A DNA stretch of 64,000 nt from Cordia subcordata. Its lineage: Eukaryota > Streptophyta > Magnoliopsida > Boraginales > Cordiaceae. This document shows, piece by piece, positions 30,543-42,365 of the stretch (positions are counted from its first letter, which is position 1; each line of letters starts with the position of its first letter). The stretch is taken from NCBI GenBank assembly GCA_028554755.1, contig JAPTOF010000020.1:1059001-1123000 (forward strand), written 5' to 3'. The notes under the pieces are model-generated. The model did no database searches. It was not told where the DNA came from and saw only the letters and a program-made list of their open reading frames with translations. Position numbers and translations under genes: made by a program.

Positions 30543-33500
30543 TGTGGTGGAGAGTGCTGACAGTGATGGAGATAACTCGAGTAGTACTTGGGAAGTTTTG
30601 ACTGTGAGTGGATCACAGTGGCAAAATCAATGGATTCTTGATACTGGTGCAACGTTCCATATGTGTCCTAGGCGCGACTGGTTCTCTTCTTATTCCAAAA
30701 GAGAAGGGAAAGTCTTTCTAGGCAATGATCTTTCGTTAAAGGTGGAGGGAATGGGCATCATAAATATCAAGGTGTTTGATGGTATTACAAGATCTCTCGA
30801 GTGTTGGCATATACCGAGTCAAGAAAAACTTGATTTCTCTTGGGCGTTTGGATTCTCATGGATACAAATTCCGAAGTGAGAATGGTGTCTTAAAGGTGAC
30901 CAAAGGTGCAATTGTGCTCTTAAAAGGGAACTTGACTGGCGGCCTATATATCCTTCAAAGTAATCTGATTCACAGTGTTGCATTGTTATATCCGAGAGAG
31001 TGATAATGACACTCTGTGATTATGGCACAAAAGGTTGGGCCATATGAGCGAGAGGACTAACCGAATGAGCAAGAGGGATTTGCTTTGTGGACAAAGAACT
31101 GGAAAGCTTGAATTCTACGAGCATTGTGTCTTTGGAAAGCAAACCAGGGTGAAGTTCAGTAAGGGGCAGGAGAACACCAAAGGCACACTTGATTATATTC
31201 ATTCTGATCTTTGGGGTCCTAATAAAGTTCCTTCCAAGAAAGGTGCTAGGTATTACATCACTTTCATTGATGCATACTCTCTGATGGTGTGGGTATAGTT
31301 CTTAAAAACTAAAGATGAGGCGTTTCCAACATTTGTCGAGTGGAAGACGTTGATTGAGAAGCAGACTGGTAAACAAATTAAGCGTCTTAGGACTGACAAT
31401 GGGTTGGAATATTGCAACAAAGATTTTGATGAGTTCTGCAAGAAACATGGCATTGTGAGACACCGCACATGTGTAGGGACACCACAACAGAATGGAGTTG
31501 CAAAACGCATGAATAGAACTCTGGTGGAGAGAGCTCGTTGTATGCTCTCCCAATCTGGTTTGAGTCAAGACTTTTAGGTCAAGCCGTCAATACGGCATGC
31601 TACTTGGTGAATAGGTCCCCATCCAAAGCTATTGAATTGAAAACTCCTTTTGAGTTATGGTGCAGTAAGCTGTGACTACTCGATTGAGAGTGTTCGGTTG
31701 CCCTGCATACGCTCACGTGAAGAATGGCAAGTTGGAGCCGAGGGCAAAGAAATGCATATTTCTAGGCTATGCGTCCGAGAGGAAAGGTTACAGGTTGTGG
31801 TGCACAGATCCAAGGTCTCCAGGTTTCCTCATCGAGGATGTTACGTTCAATGAGTCCGCTTTATTAGACCAAGAAAAGGAGAAAGCGGTAGGCGATTTAG
31901 ACCACGGTGTCAAAGAAGCGGTGGAGGTATTTTCGATGTACCAAATGTTCCATCTAGCAATAGTAGCATCAAATTCAGCCGACTCAACCAACCGAGGCAC
32001 ATGATCAAAATATGCCCGAACAATGTATACAAGATTGCCAGGCGAGAAAGGAGACAGATTAGAGAGCCTCAAATGTATGGATACGCTGATCTTGTTGCTT
32101 ATGCTTTGACTGTTGCCGAAACAATTGAAGGACATGAGCCGAATTCATACAAAGAGGCCATATCTGGGAAAGATTCTGCTCAGTGGGTGGATGCCATGAG
32201 TGAGGAGATTGAGTCTCTTCATAAGAATCAAACATGGGAGCTTGTTGAATTGTCTAAGGGACAGCGAGTTGTCGGTTGCAAATGGGTTTACAAGAAAAAG
32301 GAAGGTACTCCAGGAGTTGAAGGTCCTCGATACAAGGCACGGTTGGTGGCAAAAGGCTATACACAAAGGGAGGGTGTTGACTTCAACGAAGTGTTCTCTC
32401 CGGTTGTGAAGCATACTTCCATCAGGGTTTTACTTGCCTTGGTTGCTCTTCATGACTTAGAGCTTGAACAGCTAGATGTGAAAACGACGTTTTTGCATGG
32501 TGATCTTGAAGAGCAAATTTACATGAGTCAACCGGAAGGGTATGTAGTTCCTGGTAAGGAGAACTATGTTTGCAAATTGAAAAAGTCTTTGTATGGGTTG
32601 AAGCAATTGCCTCGGCAATGGTACAAGAGATTTGACACATTCATGGTAAGTGCTGGATACACAAGGAGTGCTTACGACAGCTGTGTATATCTCAAGAAGC
32701 TTCCAGATGGTTCGTTTGTGTATTTGCTGTTGTATGTCGATGATATGCTTATTGTTGCTAAAAGCATGTCTGCAATCAATGAATTAAAGAAGCGACTAGG
32801 TGATGAGTTTGAGATGAAGGATCTTGGAGCGTGAAGAAGATTCTTGGCATGGAGATTCACAGATATAGAAACGCTGGAAGCTATTCTTGTCTCAACAAAG
32901 TTATATTGAGAAGGTCTTTGGAGCGTTTGGGATGCTTAAAGCTAAGCTCGTGAGTTTGCCGCTTTCGCTCACTTCAAATTGTCTGCAGATTTGTCACCTA
33001 AAACTGAGGAGGAGGTGGAGCATATGTCTCATGTTCCATACTCGAGTGCTGTTGGTAGCTTGATGTATACTATGGTGTGCACTCGTCCTGATATTTCACA
33101 TGCAGTTAGTGTTGTGAGCAGGTATATGGCATTACCTGGGAAAACACACTGGGAAGCAGTGAAATGGATAATGAGATATTTGCGTGGCACTGTGAATATA
33201 GGATTGCTATTTAGCAAGATGACTGGAGATTGCGCGAGGTTGGTGGGTTATTGTGATTCAGACTTTGCGGGTGACCTTGATAAGAGAAGATCTCGGGGTT
33301 ACGTGTTTACTCTCTCTGGATGTGCTATCGGTTGGAAAGCGACATTACGCCATCAGTAGCATTGTCGACTCATCAAGCGAGTACATGGCAATTGCGAGAA
33401 GGCGTGAAGAAGGCCATGTGGTTACAAGGCACAGTTCGTGATCTTGGATCGCAGAAGATACAAGATCTGATCTTTTGTGATAGCCAGAGTGCAATCCATT

Positions 33501-33706
33501 TGACGAAGAATCAGATGTATCATGAGAGAACTAAATACATTGATATCAGATATCATTTTATCAGAGATATTATATCACAAGGAATCATATCGGTGCAGAA
33601 GATTTCTACCCATGAGAATCCAGCAGATATGATGACTAAGGTGGTTCCAGTCAGCAAGTTCAAGCATTGTTTGGACTTGGTTGCTATTTGCGGTGTGGAG
33701 CAGTGA
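30543..33706 (+). pseudogene. Copia pol remnant (protease, integrase, RT, RNase H)
   Basis: The aspartic protease motif WILDTGATFHMC is near 30,630. Integrase words ([28 protein letters not shown]) lie at 31,200-31,520. The longest open part of the reverse transcriptase, with KARLVAKGYTQREGVDF and YVDDML, lies at 32,070-32,834. RNase H words ([23 protein letters not shown]) follow to 33,706. At least five frameshifts or stops separate these parts, for example near 31,018, 31,298, 31,577, 32,834 and 33,358, so no polyprotein can be made. Confidence 0.9.
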
Positions 33707-33777
33707 GCCCTTAGGGGTAGTTGGCAGCAGGGATGATGGTATGTTAATTGGAGCGAATACGTGCCAAGGTGGAGATT

Positions 33778-34029
33778 TGTTGAATGTGGCCTGTATTCTT
33801 GGGCCCCTTATTCACTTATTACCTTTTGTGGCCCATAATTAATTAGTTGCTTAATAGGTTTAGGAGACCCTAGCACTATAAATATGTGGCAATCTTCATT
33901 ACGTTAAGGTGTAAGAGAGAAATCAAAGTGTTAGCCTTGTAGCATTCGTGATCAGTAATATAATTATTCTCTGTTGCCCGTGGACGTAGGCTTCAAAGCC
34001 GAACCACGTAATTTCTTGTATCCGTTATT
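33778..34029 (+). mobile_element. Copia 3' LTR, truncated at its right end
   Basis: It starts TGTTGAATGTGG directly after the polypurine tract CCAAGGTGGAGATT. It contains a TATA-like CACTATAAATATG box. It lacks about the last 40 bp of the LTR, which are replaced by the inverted 12-mer CCACATTCAACA. Confidence 0.85.
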
Positions 34030-34257
34030 CCACATTCAACAATATATATATAAAGCAATGTCAAAATTAGCTATTTTTGTCAAGCTTAGGTGTACAACCT
34101 TAAATCATGCCATTTGGATCTATGTGTACAGGTTAGTTGGCTGCTATGTGTACGTTTGCCAACCGAATACCACATATACTAATTAAATAATTAAATTAAC
34201 AAAAAAATCCTTTATTACACATTACAATTTTCAGTTCCCTTTTCATATGCATGTATA

Positions 34258-35319
34258 GATCTATATTGGCAATCGGCAAACAGTTCAAAGTCTTGGTAAT
34301 GAACTCAATCTCATCTCTCTCGATATCCTTAACCACCAAAATCTTAGCTTTAGCCAAATAATGCAAAGACAATTGTGTGACTGCATCCCTCAAAACACTC
34401 TTCTGAATCAACAAAACGTTACACCCAGTTGCCTCAATCTTCTTAATAATATTCCTCGTATAAATCCTCTCCTCCCTAATAATCCTATCCATCTGGGAAA
34501 CATTGTCGACAACCATGCCCCCCTCAATGTCAGTTTTTGGAGGCGAAATGTGGAACTGAATCACGGCAACCTTGGCATTCTCAACCCTAGTAGTAGTAGG
34601 CCCATCCGCTGCACGACAAACCTTCTTATCAAAGACTAGACCTCTAACTAACTCAGTGTCGTCACCTGTGCCACCTAGTTTCTTGACAATCTTAATGTCC
34701 CTCAAATCAACTAGGTCGGGTTTCGCGGGGTCCACAACCGAAAGCACACAATCAACAGCCAATGGGGCTAGCACAGAAGAGTATTGAGAAACTACCTTGC
34801 TGTTAAGGTAAGGGCCGTGCTGGCGGATTTTACGAGAGAATCGCTGTTGGATAGCTCCACGGGGATGGCCATAGCGGTGAGGACTTCGACGGCTTTAACA
34901 GCGGCCTTGTAAAGGGCGTCAGATATGACAGTGGAGTGAATGCCAGCGGAGAGGAGGGTATGGCACTGCTTCAACAGTGCGCCGGCCATAACCACAACGT
35001 TGGTGGTCCCGTCACCAGCGACGACGTCCTGAGACTTGGAGAGCTCGACGAGGAACTTAGCAGCTGGCTGGAGGACTTCCATCTTGTTGAGGATGGTGGC
35101 GCCGTCGTTGGTGATGATGACCTCGCCGTTGGCGATGGAGACCATTATCTTGTCCATGCCTTTGGGGCCAAGGCTGGTGCGGACAGCGTCCGCGACGGCT
35201 TGCCCGGCGGCGATGTTGGCCAAGCGGATGTCGTCCTTTCGCTTGCTGTCGACGAAGGTCTCCGTCTTGGAGGAGGAGGAGGCGGCGGGTGGAGTGGAGA
35301 CTACGGCAGGTGCAGCCAT
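34258..35319 (-). pseudogene. CCT4: CCT4 (TCP-1 delta chaperonin) 5' half, truncated and frameshifted
   Basis: CCT4 is one of eight subunits of the cytosolic TRiC/CCT folding chamber. The reading starts at the ATG at 35317-35319 (MAAPAVVSTPP). Equatorial-domain motifs follow (TSLGPKGMDK, TNDGATIL), and the nucleotide-binding GDGTT is present, followed by N where relatives have T. After about 170 residues a 5-bp duplication (TAAGG twice on the plus strand, 34804-34813) shifts the frame. Similarity resumes ([20 protein letters not shown]) and continues to LNCLPIANI, then stops. About 55% of the usual roughly 535-residue protein is missing. The 5' flank contains an AAACCCTAA telo-box at about 35,362-35,370, as in many translation and housekeeping genes, so the copy carries promoter-side DNA. 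Confidence 0.88.
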
Positions 35320-36493
35320 TGCTGTTTCGGTTTGCTGATGGAGAAAATAGAAAGAAAGCAAAAACCCTAAAACAGAGAGTATCTGCGTGTTTTTGAGTGT
35401 GTGTAACTGCGTGTGGTTCTAGAAAAAGATTGAGAAGGTATATTTGCTCCGGGTTAAAAATCAGAGGGTTAACCAATATTATTGTAATATACAATTTAAA
35501 TTATATATATAATAAATAATTGTCAAAAAAATCAGTAATATTACAAGGAATCAAAAATAAGTTTTATTTATATTTACACATTTTTTTTTGTAAAAAATTA
35601 AAACTGATAAAGGTGTTAGAGGGTATTTGGCTTTGCTTATTTTAGATGCTTATAAGCACCAAATAAGCGAGGGTAAATTGCATCATCAACACATTTGGAT
35701 TCAATATAAGATAAGAATGCATGATGTTGACAAAAATTATTTACATTGCCTCTTGTTCTTACCCTTTTGCTAGGATCATGATATGTCTTGATTTGATTGT
35801 AGTTGTTAGTGCTTTATTTTGTGATATTTGAGGTGTTTTGTGCTTATTAGATAGCCTTAGTGTGGTATATATATCATGCATGTGCATATTGGAATACAAA
35901 TAAATGTTCATAGTTGAGTTTTAGGCAAAATGTTACACTAAGTGCTTATTTCTTGCGCTTTTTATGTGAGATTTGGAGCAATGTTTCGAGCCCAAGATGA
36001 TGATGATTTGATGATGAAGCAAAGCTAAATGTGTTTTGAATGAAAAGAAACTAAGAAAAAGGTGTTTAAAGGTCCCCAGACGAAGAAAGGAGCACCGAGC
36101 AAAATCAAGCATGCGAGGACCCAATTTGGGACTTTATTGACCAAGGTTGGTCGCCCATCATCCCAGGGCCGGTTGACCGGCTTGGGCTTCGGACCCTGTC
36201 TAGAATGCTCCAATTTCCTAACCAGCCACACTTGCTGCTAGGCTGGGGTGATCGACCCTGAGTTCGACTTTTGCCGCGGGAAAGAGCTACATAAGACCAT
36301 TTTGAGCTTATTTTTCATATCTTTCAACCCCCAGTGACACCCATCTCTCACCCCATCCTTAAAACCCATAAACCCTATAAAGAAAATAAATAAATAAATA
36401 AAATAGGGGAAAGGGCGGTAAAGTGACAAATTTTCATTTGGAGAACAAAAACCTACAAATTGAAGAAGAGTATGACTATACCTAGCTTTCATA

Positions 36494-36537
<44 letters not shown>

Positions 36538-38410
36538 AATCAATTAAGCTTGCGAGGTAACTTATAATTTCGATAAATGTTTTTACATTTGTTAATCTAT
36601 TAAGGATTGGAGATTAGTTTTTTTTACCCCTCTCAACTCGTTTCTGAAGTGATTTTTGATTAAGGCTTCCGTAAACGTAAATTTTTTTAATTAGATATTA
36701 TTTCAAAAGCCTTTCTCATTTATTTTCATTATGAGTCAATTTCTTTTATATGTTAATATATATTCTCATATATATTATATATATAATATCAGATATCATT
36801 TTAAAAGCCTTTCTCAAATATTTAAATCTTTATTTTCTTTCTGAAGCTGACGGCTTCTTCGTAATTTTTCTTTTTTTCTAATATTAGATATTATTTCAAA
36901 TATAAGATACTCACATTAAATTTTTAGTCGCAGCTTGAAGAGTTACCAGATGCACTTCTGCTTTGAAATCTACATTAGGCTGGATTTGGTGTCCAGTTTT
37001 CGTTTCAAGAACTTTCCTTATTACGTTGGTCGGCCACTTTCTCTCGATTGTTGAATCGTAAGCTTCATTCTCGTTAGTAAATTACACTTAGCTTTTGAAC
37101 CACACAATCTTTTTTTTTTTTTTTTTTTCTTTGTCCTCTACGTACTAGCAATTGGATTGTTTTTCTTGTTTTGGTTAGAGAGCCGGAACTAGCATCGTCG
37201 CAACTGCATGCATGCAGCACTGTTTTGGATCTTATACTAGCATCGTCACAACTGCACGCAGCAGCACTATTTTCGAGGCATGAATCAGCCTACACTTTGT
37301 TGCCTGGAATATAATAGCTCTCTTGACTTCCTTTTTATTTGGATTTGTTATTATCTTTGTTGACTCTAAGCAGTTATATCACTGCTTGTTTGTTTAAATT
37401 CATTTTTTTTACAAGTACTTATTTTAATTATTTTTAAATGGTTCTATCTAGGGTTAATTTTTTAGAAAAAAATTAAAATTGAATTTTTTTTGAAGTTTTA
37501 AAAGTTTAGAAGTATAATTCAAATACGTATTAAGTAACAAGTGTGCTAGAAAAGGTCCTTTCTTAGAAATATAATTCAAACAGCCTTAAATTGGCTGAAA
37601 CTTTACTGCTGATAATGCGCATTTAGCCCTTTGATATCCGTTTCAAATTTCAAATGCAGTCTCTTTTACTGGTCAGACAACTAGTGCTTCTTTTTTTTTT
37701 TTTTTAATAATCCAAACAGCCTTAAATAATCGTTAATCCAAATTTGATTCAACCCACAAAAAAAAAAAAAAGAACAACAACAACAACAACTTAGAAATAT
37801 ATAATACAGCGAACAACGGCCTGCCATGCTTCCGGCTCGAATTCCCGCATTCGTGCCGGCATTTGATACCAAGGAATATAGACCTGCTTGTTATCTACGC
37901 CAGAATAAATAGAGTTTTCCCATGTGATAGAGTGCCACGATGCATACAATTCTGATAGGATCTTAGAGAGAGAAAAGTAGCATTTATTTATTGAGAGAGA
38001 ATGTTTTCGGTTGTCAAGTAATGATTGCTATAAGCTATTTATAGTAGTTAGGTACTACACACTACTAACTTGCTTAACGGATTTAACTTTTATCCAATTT
38101 TAGATATTCCTTGCAAAACTAACCAATTTTGAACTGAATTTTTAAATATAACTTGTTCTTGCTTCGAAAAGGTGTCTTGCGCACTCTGAAAATATTTGGC
38201 GCATTCCCAGATCTTACTTCTTAGCTGTACATGAATGTTTGTGAATAATGTATATAGAAAGTTGGAACTGAATTTTCAATTTTATTTTGTCTGCATATTG
38301 GCACCACTTTTGATCTAAGGTCTTGTTGTTTGAGTGAACAAATGGCCTTGCTTAACTTCCATCATGTTTCTCAACCACCATCTTATTGGATTTTCTTTTT
38401 TTATTTTTAT
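35320..38410. other. Filler region with small repeats and no gene
   Basis: The first part is the leader side of the CCT4 copy. A slightly more GC-rich island lies at about 36,060-36,300 and I cannot assign it. A TA microsatellite is at 36,491-36,532. About three diverged units sharing AGATATTATTTCAAAAGCCT lie at about 36,690-36,905. A two-copy repeat sharing CTAGCATCGTC is at about 37,187-37,275. I see no protein-coding exon. Confidence 0.5.
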
Positions 38411-39236
38411 CGCTTTTTTTTTTTCCAAATTCTTGTAAAAAATATCTTAGTTTAAAAAGCATTTTTAAAATTATCCTTTTTAATATTCGAAATACCGTAA
38501 TAACCACATTTCTTTTATTTTTAAATTTATTGCTACAAAAGCACTTCATAAAAAGTGTTTGGTATTTAAAATACTGAAACAGTATTTGAAATGCCGAAAT
38601 GGTATATGAAATACCAAAAAGCTATTTTCAATAACATTGTCATAACTTATGACCACATTCACCAAGCAAAGATATGTACTCATTTCGTTATTTTTCCAAA
38701 AAATTTGTTGTCCTCAAACACCCATTTTTACAAGATTTATATACAAAATTTATATCAAAGAATGTCATTCGTTAAAAATTAGCTGTTCTCGAAAGAATGT
38801 CAGCACGTTCACTCAAAAAAAGCAAATTATAGCGAGGATGACAAGTGATGACAGCGCAAGCACCAATAGTGGTGAGGAAGATGACTTGATCATGGCTGCA
38901 AGAATACTTCAGTTGCCAGTTTGCCATTTTCTATCTTTTTTTTTTGTTTGTTCTTTTTTGACTTTAATTACCAATTAGCAAACATTAATATACCCACCAA
39001 AAGTTAGCTTGCTGACTTTCAACCCACGCACCAACGGATACCGTTTCGGTATTTCAAATACCGAACACGACCTTTGAAATATTTTCGTCATAATAAATTT
39101 AAAATTAAAAAAATGAGGTTATTATGGTATTTTAAATATCAAAATGGTATTTGAAATATTAAAAAAGGTGGGTTTGGAAATGCTTCTCAAACTAAGGTAT
39201 TTTTTATAATGATTTGGGGAAAAAAAAAAAAAAGAA
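38411..39236. mobile_element. Foldback / long-TIR non-autonomous element
   Basis: Two arms of about 170-190 bp (38,411-38,600 and 39,045-39,236) are imperfect inverted repeats. Both contain the words ATTTTAAAT and GTATTT, and they end in a T-run on the left and an A-run on the right. Inside each arm GGTATTTGAAAT-type words repeat. The middle, about 450 bp, has no transposase and only a short open frame with an acidic run (SGEEDDLIM). Long TIRs without a transposase suggest a MULE-like or foldback element; I could not identify a target duplication. Confidence 0.6.
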
Positions 39237-39420
39237 GGATAGAAATAAGAAAAGATCCCATGTTTTGCTGGCTGACAATGCTTTGACTTAGCTAGCAATA
39301 CTTTGGCTGGTGTCTGTTAAATTTGCCCAAGTGCATGTGGCTTGCTTTCTATAGCCTCTAAGCTTTTCAACTTACTTGAAAATTTCTTATTTTTGCTTTT
39401 TCCAATGGTGTCTCCTGTGG

Positions 39421-42365
39421 CTGATATCATTCAATTTTGCAGCTAAAATATTCTTTTCTTTACTACAATGGCTTAACAAAGAGCATTTTAATTTTTCTAA
39501 TAGAATTCTATCTGATATTGCTGAATGACGGTTAACTTACTTCTTAAGATCCTTCTCTGGTCTTCCTGATTCTCATGGTTGATATCTGGATTGAGTTGAT
39601 AGGTAATGTTATTGATTCGGGTTTTGTGAAGCAACGACAATACAACCCCTCAACTGGCATGTGTTCTCTCGGCGTTGTTCAGATTAGCAAATAAGAATTG
39701 ATAATGGTTTCTATGAGTCATTGGGATCACATCTTATGTTTGTTTTCTTTTACTATGTTTTCTTAATATGTGTGGCAAAATGAAATGTCCCCATCCTTTT
39801 TTTAACAAAGGGAGTAGCAAGCAAAATATAACTTTATGATTCATCTGACACCATCAGTTTTTCACCTTGCTCTATCATATTAAAATCAGTTTTGAACTTT
39901 TTGGTTTGGATTATTGTAGGGTGCAAGCCAATCAGCGCGCAGGACGTGCTGGAAGAACACGCCCTGGAAAGTGTTATCGTCTATGTCCTTCTATTGTATA
40001 TCGCGATGATTTCTTGCATGCTACTATCCCTGAAATACAGAGATCTTCACTTGCTGGAAGTGTCCTTTTTTCGAACTCACTGGATCTCCCTGATATTGAT
40101 ATTCTCAAGTTTGATTTCCTTCACCCACCTTCCTGCAAGGATTATCTCTTTTCTTGCAATCTGATTATTTTCCCATATTAGTCTGTGTCATTGGTCTAGC
40201 AATGATAATGTGTAAATTGTTCTACAGCTGAATCTTTGGAAGATGCTCTGAGGCAGTCATATCTCATTGATGCCATCGATGAAAGTGGTGTAATTACTAG
40301 TCTCCAATGCACTATTGCTGGTAATATTTTTATTATTTTATTTTTACTTTGCTGTGTTAAACCTGTATCATGTCTCTCCCAGCATAAGTCCACGAATAAT
40401 TCATCATGAATGATGAGGGACACATTCTCTTGCACACTGGAGACGCAAATTCTCTCATAAAAGGGGAAAGGGAAGGCGGGCCTCCGCCCGGGGAGGGGGG
40501 GGGGCGCCTAAATACTGTGCTGCAGTCTACAAGGGTGATGGTTCAAAACTATTGAAAGGATGCATTTTCTTTGCTAAGCTACATATTTTGGAGATAAAAG
40601 GCAAAATTTTGGATTCTAATGGATGTATTTTTAACATTATGCAGAGCTTCCATTGATTGGGGTGATCACATACAATTGCTTCAGATTTATGAGCAGTGGG
40701 ATGAGACTGACTACAGCATTTACTGGTGCCAAGATAACAACTTGCAGGTACGTCCTGTGGCTGAAGCACATTCTCCAATACTTTGTCCGATAATATGTTT
40801 ACCAATAGAAAAACCGACTCTTGTTATTTCCTTCCATCTCTTCTCTGCCTTTTTGTTCTAGATTTTGAGCTCAATCTTTGCATTATAAGTTGCATCTGGT
40901 TAACTAAGAGGACTTTGATTAACGTGTTTAAATTAGTTTGGTTGGTCACTCAGCTATTGGGCTAAGTATCACAGATTTTTTGCTATACTTGGTTAAATAT
41001 TGATGAGTAATCTTTTAATTGGTAAGTAAATATTCACAAGTGATCTTTGAATTGGTCATGATTATTTTACAGGTAGAATGAATGCTGTATCTTAAATATA
41101 CAGTTGAAGATTGAGGAAATTCTCTCTCTCTCTCCCTCTTCCCTCCCCTTCCCCTGACCCGCCCCTGTCTCATTCAATCACTTTAGTCATTAGAGTAACG
41201 ATAAGTTTTCTACTGATATTTTTATCTTTTTGTTTTCGTGGTGGAACCTCCTGGTCGTAGGTGCGAGGAATGATGTTTGTCAAGGAGGTTAGGAAACAGT
41301 TGTGTCAAATAATGCAGAAAATAGCTAATGGTTAGTGTACTGTCCAAGTTTTGGGCTTTTCTTGGGCGGAAAAGGCCCTTAATGAAGCTAGCCTGATCTG
41401 CATTTGTCTTTACCCAAGTACGAGCTCCCAAATCAATGAAACAAACACAATAAACTGTTACATTAACTACAGTTTAGTAAACAAATAATTGCCTGTCCTA
41501 TTTGATTGGCCTTGAAGAGATGACTAATCCTGTAAATTTCTTGAAGTTCTGTTATGGTTTCTTCAAATCTACAGGGTCCATGGATGTGCAAACAAGAAAA
41601 AGGTGGAAAGAGAGCCAACAGGATTACAGAAACTTGAGGAAGGCATTGTGTACTGGAGATGCAAACCAGCTTGCTGAGCGAATGATTCGCCATCATGGAT
41701 ATCGAACTGTTGGTTTAAAATCCCAACTTGCTCAGGTAGCTATTTAGTAGAAAGAAAGTTGTTATCTTGCATTCCATTAGCAACTATTGCGTGCATATGA
41801 TGAGAAATCTATTTTCCTCAATACAAGATATCTGTGTCCCTTCACAATACTAGCCTGCTTTGTTTTATATGATCTCATGAATAAGTTCTTTTCCCTATTC
41901 AGAAGAAAGTTTGGTCTAACCAAACATTCCCTCATATAGGTGCATCCATCATCTGTACTACAACCAGATGAAGATGGCATGCTGCCAAATTATGTTGTCT
42001 ATCACGAACTTATTGCTACTCCACGCCCATTCATGCGCAATGTCTGTGCAGTTGAGATGTGATGGGTCACTCCTTTCTTAAAGAAACTAGAAAAATTGGC
42101 TGTCAACAAACTCAGGTAAGATATGCTCATCAAATAGCAGTTAAGGGCTTTTCTCATTGTTTAAGGTCTCAAATTGTCATCCATTTCCATTGAGCAATGG
42201 TCCTTTTGTCCATCAAGCAGTGGTTGTTCTAGTCAGCCTGAACCGAAGACTCAGAAGGAAGACTTGAACCCTCAGAAGGAAGACAAAATCGTGACTCAGA
42301 AACCAGATGATCGCGCCAGTAGAATATTGGCAGCTCGGGAACTTTTTCTAGCTCATAAGGGGTAG
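39421..42365 (+). pseudogene. DEAH helicase pseudogene, exons 8-16
   Basis: This is a second copy of the helicase from intron 7 (matching 21178 onward) to the last exon. Exon 8 has an extra A (AGGTAATG instead of AGGTATG, near 39,605). The donor after exon 8 is lost with a roughly 290-bp intron deletion. The exon 9 donor TCCTGTGAGG has become TCCTGCAAGG. A deletion joins the start of exon 11 to the middle of exon 12 near 40,660. Exon 15 has a TGA at 42060-42062 where the intact gene has CGA. The ATPase half (motifs I-III) is absent. It cannot encode a helicase. Confidence 0.92.

Larger units (their letters stand above)
28071..34041 (+). mobile_element. Degenerate Copia-type LTR retrotransposon (Tnt1-like) with inverted outer termini
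   Basis: The plus-strand element has a truncated 5' LTR (28562-28676), a primer-binding site, a long leader, gag, and pol in Copia order: protease, integrase, reverse transcriptase, RNase H. It then has a polypurine tract and a 3' LTR (33778-34029). The left flank is an inverted copy of the element's own 3' end (28071-28561), and the right flank is a 12-bp inverted LTR start (34030-34041). The outermost bases are TGTTGGGG and ATTCAACA, with ATATA on both sides; because the surroundings are TA repeats, the apparent target duplication is weak. Multiple stops and frameshifts show that it cannot move by itself. Confidence 0.9.

Noticed and set aside
28066..34046. ATATA target-site duplication as proof of a single integration
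   Set aside because: The insertion lies in TA repeats, so the match is expected by chance. I kept it only as weak support.
34936..35494. Several open frames opposite or overlapping CCT4
   Set aside because: They are other frames of GC-rich CCT4 coding sequence with no independent similarity.
35933..36231. Possible small minus-strand gene in the GC-richer island
   Set aside because: Overlapping short frames are broken, without splice support or a recognisable motif.
39421..42365. Second helicase as a functional short paralogue
   Set aside because: It lacks the ATPase half and has lost donors, an inserted base, an exon-joining deletion and a stop codon.
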